Part shown: in pieces, positions 1 to 5,129 of the stretch
How positions within the stretch are numbered: position 1 is the stretch's first letter
Layout of the letters: each line of letters opens with the position of its first letter
Assembly: GCA_009835515.1 (NCBI GenBank)
Contig: VXXH01000073.1
Location: forward strand, 1-5,129
Source: Candidatus Poribacteria bacterium
Lineage (GTDB): Bacteria > Poribacteria > WGA-4E > WGA-3G
DNA length: 5,129 nt
Direction: 5' to 3'
Made by a program: the position numbers and the translations under genes
The notes under the pieces: generated by a model
What the model saw: only the letters and a program-made list of their open reading frames with translations
The model's database searches: none
What the model was told of the DNA's origin: nothing

Positions 1-18
1 ATAAATGACAGTGTAGGG

Positions 19-609
19 TCAACCCTCTGTCTGCTGCCAATTTTCAAAACGTTGCTGCAACGCTCTGAAAAACCTTCGGAAGGATCTATCGCTTTGCTCC
101 AAATGTTGGAGATCCATTGCGTTGACGAGATCTGCGATATGTTCAATACCCCCCAAAAGCGGGATCACGCCTGCGTCATGAATCGTTTGTAGGAGAAGAC
201 GTTTGTAACGATCGCGGTCGCATTTCCGCTTAGGGACCGAGCAGCCGCCACCAAATACCGTCTTGAACGCCTCCGCATCGAGAAGGAGCCATCGCTCGAT
301 ATGCGGTTTCGGAATCATACTGATAACGCGATCCGCCAAACTGGAGGTTGCCTGATTGATTTCTTTTTCCCGCTGCAAAAATCCCTTGCTATTACTATCC
401 GTACCTACGATGATGAGATCTGGTAGATCCTCGGCGTTGTGCTGCAAATCCTGTTGATACTGTCTCAATTCCGTAATAACGGCTTCATGTCCACCGCGGA
501 CACCGGAGACTTTAATCTTGATGTTGCACGCATTAGCAACCCGCTGAACCAGTGCCACGAGAAAATCCTCATGGACTGCATCCTCAACGAACAGACTGAT
601 ATTACGCAT
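19..609 (-). CDS. Toprim/DUF4276-like protein, partner of the adjacent ATPase (putative nuclease/effector)
   Basis: This encodes a 196-residue soluble protein with no signal peptide or membrane segment. What is visible: an N-terminal strand followed by FVEDAVHEDFL (residues 7-17, E9 in the place of the Toprim glutamate), a second hydrophobic strand DLIIVGTDSNSKG (64-76, D71), and PKPHIERWLLLD (100-111, E105 and D111). The last motif resembles the P-x-x-x-E-x-W-L-x-x-D signature of DUF4276 and related RloB/Toprim-like families. Such proteins usually sit beside an ABC-type ATPase, as here. By analogy with OLD, Gabija and PARIS it could be a metal-dependent nuclease controlled by the ATPase, but this is inference. 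The canonical Toprim DxD reads D-S-N, so catalysis is uncertain. I chose the ATG at 609 because it gives an ATGCGTAA overlap with the ATPase stop and places the FVED strand at the N-terminus. A longer reading frame to 702 would add 31 residues lying inside the ATPase gene. Confidence 0.8.
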   Translation of the reverse strand: MRNISLFVEDAVHEDFLVALVQRVANACNIKIKVSGVRGGHEAVITELRQYQQDLQHNAEDLPDLIIVGTDSNSKGFLQREKEINQATSSLADRVISMIPKPHIERWLLLDAEAFKTVFGGGCSVPKRKCDRDRYKRLLLQTIHDAGVIPLLGGIEHIADLVNAMDLQHLEQSDRSFRRFFRALQQRFENWQQTEG

Positions 610-1915
610 CAAAATCCCCCCGCAAGATACGTTCAGAAGGAGATAACGCGCTTTCATCCTCCAGCACATCCTCAATATCCACCCGCTTCCATAACGGTCC
701 AAGATACATCAGAGTAAAGGGTTCAATTTCTGTTTTGCCATCAACTTTACGACAAACGTACACAGACTCAGGAGGGATAAGATCCGGCAAAAGCGTTGAA
801 TGGGTTGTCACAATGAACTGGATATCTTCAAGAAGCATGCGAGCTTCCAAAAACCGAGCAATGCGCCGAATCCTACGCGGATGAACGCCATTCTCCGGTT
901 CCTCAAAGCCTACCAACGCTGGCGATTTTTCGGCACCAACGAGTGCTAAAAACCCTAAAATCCGGAGTGTGCCCTCCGATAAACCCCGTGCCGAAACACG
1001 TTTTTCGCCTTCACACAGATTCAATTCCACTTCGCCTGACGCATTGATACCAACCTCAATGCCTGTTATGGAAGGAATCATAGCATGGAGAGATTTCTCA
1101 ATGGCTTCAAACTGTCGCGGATTGAGACCTCGCAAAGTATTAAGAAAGGCCGCGAGATCTTCCCCCATCAACCCAATATGGTGAACTTCCTTAACAGGAC
1201 TTGGGAGCCGCATGCGTTCACGCGGTTCAAAATAGAAGGTAAACCAACTCGCCAATTCCTGCCGCATCGCAACCAAATGAGGATGGTGAGGGGGATAATG
1301 CGCCATTGAAAGGATACTATAATTGAGACCTCGCTCATAGTGGGCTGGACGCGCTTGCCCCTCCATCCGCAGATGCAGCTGATTGCCAACCTGTTCTAAG
1401 AACGGCTTGCGTTTTTGACTTAAGCCACCTGTGGTATTAAGCGCAGCGAGATACTCGTTCGCGACCCGCAATGTCCCCAACTTGGGGAGCATCTCAATCT
1501 GAATCCGATACCGAAGATTTCGCGAACGCACGGTAGGTGGCGACCGCCTTGAAACAGATTCATCTTCATCCAGTGGTACCGGTCTCATCTTCTGAATTTG
1601 TCGATTGACATTCTCAACGATCTTGGGAGAAAGTTGAACATCTACTTCTATGCTAAATGATACTATTTCCTGTTCCAAAAGGCTCTTGATGCCTTCCCTT
1701 CCAAAAGTGAACGACTCCAGTGCGTGTCCTCGGTAAGGCGGGTCAAATGCTTCTTTCAGGGTCCGACTGGTGGCTACGCGCGATAGGAGGTGTAAAGCAT
1801 CAAGGAAATTGCTCTTTCCTGAAGCGTTGGGACCGACGAGTACAGCAAGGTGCTCAAAGTTTACCTCAAGATCCACGAGTGATTTATACCCTTGAATTTT
1901 GATTCGCTTCAGCAT
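602..1915 (-). CDS. AAA/ABC-type ATPase (AAA_21, COG4637/OLD-like)
   Basis: This encodes a 437-residue cytosolic ATPase of the RecF/OLD-like predicted-ATPase group. All nucleotide-binding elements are visible: an N-terminal strand MLKRIKIQGYKSL (1-13) typical of the group, Walker A GPNASGKS (28-35), ABC signature LSEGT (312-316), Walker B ending in GFEEPE (336-341), D-loop region ENGVHP (341-346), and switch histidine in TTHS (370-373). Residues about 100-300 form the variable insert between the two halves of the ATPase fold. It includes a charged, proline-containing stretch near 109-128. There is no C-terminal Toprim domain as in OLD or GajA. Instead the Toprim-like partner is a separate gene overlapping its end. 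Known members of this class dimerise on ATP and act as sensors or clamps. A role in phage defence here is inferred from the pairing. The gene starts 16 bases after the isomerase stop and has a strong AGGAGG site. Confidence 0.9.
   Translation of the reverse strand: MLKRIKIQGYKSLVDLEVNFEHLAVLVGPNASGKSNFLDALHLLSRVATSRTLKEAFDPPYRGHALESFTFGREGIKSLLEQEIVSFSIEVDVQLSPKIVENVNRQIQKMRPVPLDEDESVSRRSPPTVRSRNLRYRIQIEMLPKLGTLRVANEYLAALNTTGGLSQKRKPFLEQVGNQLHLRMEGQARPAHYERGLNYSILSMAHYPPHHPHLVAMRQELASWFTFYFEPRERMRLPSPVKEVHHIGLMGEDLAAFLNTLRGLNPRQFEAIEKSLHAMIPSITGIEVGINASGEVELNLCEGEKRVSARGLSEGTLRILGFLALVGAEKSPALVGFEEPENGVHPRRIRRIARFLEARMLLEDIQFIVTTHSTLLPDLIPPESVYVCRKVDGKTEIEPFTLMYLGPLWKRVDIEDVLEDESALSPSERILRGDFDA
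615..621 (-). promoter_or_regulatory. G-rich ribosome binding site deciding the Toprim-like gene start
   Basis: On the coding strand GGGGGGA lies five bases before the ATG at 609. It is inside the last codons of the ATPase gene. It is a G-rich variant of the usual AGGAGG, so initiation may depend partly on translational coupling through the 8-base overlap with the upstream stop codon. Confidence 0.5.
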
Positions 1916-1924
1916 AGGAATGTG

Positions 1925-1930
1925 CCTCCT
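1925..1930 (-). promoter_or_regulatory. Ribosome binding site of the ATPase gene
   Basis: A perfect AGGAGG on the coding strand lies nine bases before the ATG at 1915. It sits one base after the TAA stop of the isomerase gene (1932-1934), so the two genes are tightly joined and probably read from one transcript. Confidence 0.8.
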
Positions 1931-1931
1931 T

Positions 1932-2729
1932 TTAATATCCGAGACCCCGCAGATATTCTCGGTTTACGACTGCGGCTTCGGCTGCGGGACGCGGCGGATA
2001 CGGACGGTCAAGTTCGACAGAAACCCATCCGTCATAACCGACGGCTTCGAGTCCTTCAAGTGCGGCTTTGACATCAAGTCCGAGGTTTCCGGCACCGAGT
2101 TCCGCGAAACGCGCCTTCTCACCAAAGCGTTGCGTTCTGTAATCCCATGTTCCTGGGTCATCGGCGTGGCAGTCCTTGAGATGAACATGTCCAATTCGAT
2201 GCCGCAAATTTTCGCTCTCAAAGACCCGCATCGGATCGCTCCCCGCAGCGAGCATGTGTCCTGTGTCAAACAGCAACCAGAGACTCGGTGCTGCTGCCAA
2301 GAGGCGTTCAGCATCATCAACCGTCTCAAGCATCGTGCCGAGATGTGCGTGGTGGAAGCCTTTGATGTTGTGCGCGTCACAATACGCGAGCATGTCGTCT
2401 AAGGTTCGGGCAGCATTCTCGAAATCCTCATCGCTTGGGTCGGGTCCGCCCCATTCTGAACGCCGCAACGACGGCACTTCGGCAGCATTGTTGCCGAGGG
2501 TAATGTTGAATTTAACCCTATCGAGTCCCGCCCCGCCCGCATTGACGATATGGAGACCGAGACTCCGAGCAAGCGTTGCCATCTCAACGAGGCCTTCTGC
2601 CCCCTCAAAAGGAACACTTTCAACCCCTTCCCAACCGGCATCTGCTACGTCTCGTAACACTTTTTCTGGATTTTCTTGCTGCTCGCCACCAAATTGGATC
2701 AAGTGGCAAGCGAATTTCAATTTGCTCAT
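1932..2729 (-). CDS. Sugar phosphate isomerase/epimerase, IolE/IolI-like TIM barrel
   Basis: This encodes a 265-residue protein, full length for the xylose-isomerase-like TIM-barrel family (AP_endonuc_2), with no secretion signal. Family features visible are: the N-terminal strand KFACHL (5-10), GWEGVESV (32-39) on the second strand, HHAHLGTMLET (126-136) recalling the IolE motif around the fourth strand, FDTGH (154-158), HVHLKD (181-186), AELGAGNLG (209-217) and WVSVELDRP (235-243). D155, H181 and E239 are the likely metal ligands, with a fourth from the H126-E135 region. Relatives interconvert or dehydrate inositol-derived ketoses and keto sugars. The exact substrate cannot be read from the sequence. 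The HH-x-H-x-GT motif favours the inosose-dehydratase-like side. The start at 2729 is supported by AAAGGA eight bases upstream. It begins 13 bases after the GNAT stop. Sampled lines look GC-richer than the two GNAT genes. Confidence 0.88.
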   Translation of the reverse strand: MSKLKFACHLIQFGGEQQENPEKVLRDVADAGWEGVESVPFEGAEGLVEMATLARSLGLHIVNAGGAGLDRVKFNITLGNNAAEVPSLRRSEWGGPDPSDEDFENAARTLDDMLAYCDAHNIKGFHHAHLGTMLETVDDAERLLAAAPSLWLLFDTGHMLAAGSDPMRVFESENLRHRIGHVHLKDCHADDPGTWDYRTQRFGEKARFAELGAGNLGLDVKAALEGLEAVGYDGWVSVELDRPYPPRPAAEAAVVNREYLRGLGY

Positions 2730-2742
2730 GAATATATTCCTT

Positions 2743-3435
2743 TCAGGATTTTCTACTATTGAGTGATTTTAAGGACAACTTTTGGTCGGGGTTTTGATAC
2801 AACCACATCTCCATGTCCTTCTTAACAGCAGCCCATTCGCTATCCAACATTGAATACCAAGCCGTATCTCTGTTTCGACCTTTTACGATTATATGTTGTC
2901 TGAAGATACCTTCAAACTTAAAACCGAGCCGCAGTGCTGCTGCTCGAGAACGTTCATTCAGAGAATCGCATTTCCATTCAACACGGCGGTATTGCAGTTT
3001 ATCGAAAGCCTCACAGAGCATTAGGTATATGGCTTCTGTATTCACGTTTGATCGCTGAGACTCCGGTGAATACCAAATATGTCCGAGTTCCAATCGTCGC
3101 ATGTCTGAAACGATGTTCAGGAAACTGACCATACCAACCCGTTGCTTCGATTCAAGATGATGGACGGTAAAGAACAGCGGATCCTCAGATTCAGCACCTT
3201 CTTCAAGCCACATTTGCATGTTATATGTGTTATCAAAGGGACCGTAACTCATATAGGTCCAGATTTGTTCCTTTATATCCGATCCGTGAGAGCATTCATA
3301 GAGTTCCGCAACATCGGTTTGTGGGTTGATTGGTGATAGTGAAATAAATTTACCTTCATAGTCCGTTTTTTGAGGTACATCAACATGCGTAATAGGTTGG
3401 ACGATATTTCCAACCTGGAGAGACGGTTGGGTCAT
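2743..3435 (-). CDS. GNAT family N-acetyltransferase, RimJ/RimL type
   Basis: This encodes a 230-residue acyl-CoA-dependent acetyltransferase of the Acetyltransf_3 group. Core signs: FFTVHHLESKQRVGMVSF (88-105, strands before motif A), LELGHIWYSPESQRSNVNTEA (115-135, acetyl-CoA binding strand and loop), YRRVEWKCDSLNERSRAAAL (149-168) and LGFKFEGIFRQ (170-180), then KGRNRDTAWYSMLDSEW (185-201). The pyrophosphate loop reads Q-R-S-N-V-N rather than the classical Q-x-x-G-x-G/A. A QRT/QRS-type loop is usual in this subgroup, so this does not suggest inactivity. The N-terminal 25 residues precede the fold and may be flexible. The substrate is unknown: relatives act on protein N-termini, amino acids or small amines. 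The start at 3435 has AAGGA five bases upstream. The stop TGA at 2743-2745 lies 13 bases before the isomerase start. Confidence 0.9.
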   Translation of the reverse strand: MTQPSLQVGNIVQPITHVDVPQKTDYEGKFISLSPINPQTDVAELYECSHGSDIKEQIWTYMSYGPFDNTYNMQMWLEEGAESEDPLFFTVHHLESKQRVGMVSFLNIVSDMRRLELGHIWYSPESQRSNVNTEAIYLMLCEAFDKLQYRRVEWKCDSLNERSRAAALRLGFKFEGIFRQHIIVKGRNRDTAWYSMLDSEWAAVKKDMEMWLYQNPDQKLSLKSLNSRKS

Positions 3436-3493
3436 AGGAATCCTTTTTGTGTTAATTATTTTGCGATAGGTGTTTCATATTTTCTGTTGACAT

Positions 3494-4327
3494 TCAGGGT
3501 GCGGGGCGTCTTACAGTCTCATCAAAGTAAACCGCGTTTGGATCGTCAATCCAATCGCCATCCCAGCCAAGTTCTTTTAGTTCGTTTTGAACAATCGGTA
3601 GGGTCCCTCGCAATTCTTTCACTGGTATCCAGTCGCGCCAGTTCCGGTCAGTTGGTGGTTTGAGAAAATCTCCAACGCCATTTACTGCCCGTTGAATTGA
3701 CGGATACACCATTACGCCCAATCGTGTCCGTTTCGCCGCTTCAACCAGCCATTTCTCATAAGGAAACGGTTGCCTGTCAGCGATGCAGCATATTTTACAG
3801 AGGTACTCGATGACGTTTCCCACAGCAATGAACGCCGTTTCTACCTTATTCCGCGCTGCCATCGCTAAGGGCCCGCGTTGCGAGAAATAATACTTGCCGA
3901 ACACCCACTTCAACTTGCGCTCGGCGACCGCTGGCGGATACACGCAATGGTGTTGCTTAATTTCTTCAGCAGTCGTTGCACAACCGCAGAGTGTCTGCGA
4001 ATTGGCAACAACCCACATCATCTCATCCGGGTACGTCTCCAACCACCGTCGTAGGTCGCTTTCATCATAAAACGTCCAGTGTGCCTCATAATCGCCTCGA
4101 TCAACGAAGAGTTGCCGGTCTCGCTCATAAGACTTCCGATCTTCATCGGAAAGGTGACACTTATCACCAATGACACACAGATCAAGATCTGACCAACTAT
4201 CAGTAAAATTAGCGGCACGACTTCCAACCAACATTAGTACAGCACGTTCACCCATGCGTTGGCAAAAATCTGTGGCTCGATCAATGAACTGTTGATCTTC
4301 TGGACTGAAGCAGATGTCTTCACTCAT
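3494..4327 (-). CDS. Pol-beta-fold nucleotidyltransferase with helical C-terminal domain (DUF4037-like)
   Basis: This encodes a 277-residue soluble protein. The N-terminal domain carries the nucleotidyltransferase signature VGSRAANFTDSWSDLDLCVIG (34-54): the G35-S36 helix cap and the metal-binding pair D47/D49. E81 in YEAHWTFYD (80-88) is a possible third acidic residue. The region from about 130 is helical (KWVFGKYYFSQRGPLAMAARNK onward), with RQPFPYEKWL (185-194) near the middle. This motif is typical of DUF4037 and of the substrate-binding halves of aminoglycoside-type nucleotidyltransferases. The expected reaction is transfer of a nucleoside monophosphate from NTP to a hydroxyl acceptor. 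Whether that is an antibiotic, another small molecule or a macromolecule is not visible. A toxin-antitoxin MNT role is less likely because such proteins are usually much shorter. A GGGAGGG ribosome site precedes the ATG at 4327. It lies between two acetyltransferase genes. Confidence 0.85.
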   Translation of the reverse strand: MSEDICFSPEDQQFIDRATDFCQRMGERAVLMLVGSRAANFTDSWSDLDLCVIGDKCHLSDEDRKSYERDRQLFVDRGDYEAHWTFYDESDLRRWLETYPDEMMWVVANSQTLCGCATTAEEIKQHHCVYPPAVAERKLKWVFGKYYFSQRGPLAMAARNKVETAFIAVGNVIEYLCKICCIADRQPFPYEKWLVEAAKRTRLGVMVYPSIQRAVNGVGDFLKPPTDRNWRDWIPVKELRGTLPIVQNELKELGWDGDWIDDPNAVYFDETVRRPAP

Positions 4328-4330
4328 TCA

Positions 4331-4348
4331 AACCCTCCCGGAAAGGTT
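4331..4348 (-). promoter_or_regulatory. Ribosome binding site of the nucleotidyltransferase gene inside a possible hairpin
   Basis: On the coding strand the 18-base stretch AACCTTTCCGGGAGGGTT contains the GGGAGGG ribosome site just before the ATG at 4327. Its two halves can pair (AACC with GGTT, then T-G, T-A and T-G around a CCGG loop). The two G-U pairs exist only in the mRNA sense and would be mismatches on the opposite strand. The hairpin is short, so its effect on translation is speculative. The ribosome site itself is well placed. Confidence 0.4.
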
Positions 4349-4378
4349 TTTCATTTCGTTGACTGTTGGGTTCAATTC

Positions 4379-5077
4379 TTACTTGAACGCATACTCCCAA
4401 CGGTGGTATCGACCAAAATCGGTGGCAGCAGTTAATAGATTAGGCGCGATAGTGTGTTTAAGACTGTCTGGAATAAACAACCCTGCATTTAAGCGGTCCT
4501 CATAAAAAATAGAATTTTGAGCCGCACGAATCACATTGTGCTGTTCCTTCCGCGGTAGTTGGGACTCAATAAACCCTTCAATCCACAACCCACGATAGGT
4601 TAATGTATCAACAGATATAAAATGAATAGTCTCTGGCACATTCGTGGCAGACTTACAAACCAAAGGCTCCCAAGTGAAGACGCTACCCACTTGGGTGTCC
4701 GTGGTAAAGCCTGTCTTAGAAAATGCGCGCTGACTTGCATAATTATCCATGCGAATTGATGCTTTAGCCTGACGTGCTTCCAGATGAGAACCGTAGGTTA
4801 ACGCTTCCTGAATGAGAGAAGTACCAATCCCCTTTCCCTGACTCGTAGAACGAACAATAACAAGATCTATTTCCCATCGAGATGTTGGGTTAGACACCAG
4901 AAAAGCGGAAAGGAAACCTATCACTTCGCCAGACTCAACTGCAACGAAGACTTGATGCTCAGGCGATGAAATGTGATCCGCGAACACATCAAAGAGAAGC
5001 GATTCTCCCCATGTCTCTTGTAATATTAGGTGAATTGCCTCCGCATCATCTAACTGTGCTAATCTAATATCCGACAT
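4379..5077 (-). CDS. GNAT family N-acetyltransferase with a C-terminal extension
   Basis: This encodes a 232-residue protein. Residues 1-135 are a complete Acetyltransf_1 fold: N-terminal IRLAQLDDAEAIHLIL (4-19), FVAVESGEVIGFLSAFLV (44-61), motif A IDLVIVRSTSQGKGIGTSLI (70-89) with the classical Q-G-K-G-I-G pyrophosphate loop, and motif B DNYASQRAFSKTGF (111-124). About 95 further residues follow. They include TLTYRGLWIEGF (158-169) and a helical stretch PRKEQHNVIRAAQNS (175-189). This part is not required by the core fold and I do not recognise it as a named domain. It may shape the acceptor site or form a degenerate second half. The acceptor substrate is unknown. The start at 5077 has only a weak A-rich ribosome site (AAAGAAAAAAGA). 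No other good start near the fold's N-terminus was seen. It is the first gene of the minus-strand series in this window. Confidence 0.87.
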   Translation of the reverse strand: MSDIRLAQLDDAEAIHLILQETWGESLLFDVFADHISSPEHQVFVAVESGEVIGFLSAFLVSNPTSRWEIDLVIVRSTSQGKGIGTSLIQEALTYGSHLEARQAKASIRMDNYASQRAFSKTGFTTDTQVGSVFTWEPLVCKSATNVPETIHFISVDTLTYRGLWIEGFIESQLPRKEQHNVIRAAQNSIFYEDRLNAGLFIPDSLKHTIAPNLLTAATDFGRYHRWEYAFK

Positions 5078-5101
5078 ATCTTTTTTCTTTAATATTCCCC
5101 C

Positions 5102-5129
5102 GTTAGAGTTAAACAGTATTCGTTTGTCA
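5102..5129 (-). promoter_or_regulatory. Possible promoter at the window edge
   Basis: On the minus strand TGACA at the extreme right edge (5125-5129) could be the end of a TTGACA -35 box. TCTAAC (5102-5107), 17 bases further, matches the -10 consensus at four of six positions. It lies 24 bases before the start codon of the acetyltransferase at 5077, a suitable position to drive the whole minus-strand series. The first base of the -35 box is outside the window and the -10 is imperfect, so this is a weak call. Confidence 0.25.

Noticed and set aside
610..702. Longer start for the Toprim-like gene, adding 31 residues
   Set aside because: The added part lies wholly within the ATPase gene in another frame, has no family-like sequence, and would push the FVED strand from the N-terminus. 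The ATG at 609 gives a standard short overlap.
439..717. Plus-strand open frame of 92 codons opposite the Toprim-like and ATPase genes
   Set aside because: It is antisense to two well-supported genes, and its product shows no recognisable sequence.
1964..2380. Minus-strand open frame of 138 codons inside the isomerase gene
   Set aside because: It shares the strand but not the frame with the isomerase and carries no coherent motif, while the isomerase frame holds all metal-ligand motifs.
1899..2402. Plus-strand open frame of 167 codons opposite the isomerase
   Set aside because: It is antisense to a clear TIM-barrel gene, its translation shows no family motif, and it has no convincing ribosome site. 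It is a by-product of the codon pattern of the isomerase.
2730..2739. Perfect 10-base palindrome GAATATATTC just before the isomerase start as an operator
   Set aside because: It is short and AT-rich, lies in the ribosome-site spacer within a likely operon, and has no second copy in the other gaps, so chance is the simpler explanation.
2254..2766. Plus-strand open frame of 170 codons opposite the isomerase
   Set aside because: The translation is rich in Ser, Pro and Ala with no recognisable domain, as expected for an antisense shadow of a GC-richer gene.
3436..3493. Promoter in the AT-rich gap before the RimJ/RimL-type GNAT
   Set aside because: An AATAAT element is present on the minus strand, but no acceptable -35 box lies 16-18 bases upstream, so the gap is not called as a promoter.
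4331..4355. Rho-independent terminator on the plus strand (hairpin followed by a T-run)
   Set aside because: In the plus sense two stem positions become C-A mismatches, the stem is short, and no plus-strand gene would use it. The minus-sense ribosome-site reading fits better.

Overview
The window is a dense bacterial segment in which all six recognisable genes lie on the minus strand. They read from right to left: GNAT acetyltransferase (5077-4379), nucleotidyltransferase (4327-3494), RimJ/RimL-type GNAT acetyltransferase (3435-2743), IolE-like sugar phosphate isomerase/epimerase (2729-1932), ABC-type AAA ATPase (1915-602) and a Toprim/DUF4276-like protein (609-19). No plus-strand gene, RNA gene, insertion sequence, CRISPR array or long repeat was recognised, and no gap exceeds 60 bases.

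The organism cannot be named from this sequence. Clear Shine-Dalgarno sites, ATG starts, tight spacing and GC near 50% by eye indicate a bacterium. The mix of an IolE-like TIM-barrel enzyme, stand-alone GNATs and an accessory ATPase pair would suit a large environmental genome such as a Poribacteria/Latescibacterota-like or planctomycete-like lineage. That is a weak inference from general gene style, not from a marker gene.

Right part (2743-5077): two unrelated GNAT acetyltransferases flank a Pol-beta-fold nucleotidyltransferase that resembles aminoglycoside/lincosamide-type enzymes. All three families transfer a group to an acceptor, so modification of a small molecule (drug, self-made metabolite or tRNA/protein target) is possible. 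The substrates are unknown. The gaps here are 51 and 58 bases.

Left part (19-2729): the isomerase is followed after 16 bases by an ATPase with complete ABC motifs. The ATPase gene overlaps the start of the Toprim/DUF4276-like gene by 8 bases. An ATPase coupled to a Toprim-like partner has the same basic architecture as the OLD, Gabija and PARIS anti-phage systems. This pair is the best candidate for an under-described system in the window. Spacings of 13 bases, 16 bases and -8 bases suggest that the last four genes are co-transcribed. The whole set of six could be one transcription unit, possibly started by a promoter at or beyond the right edge.
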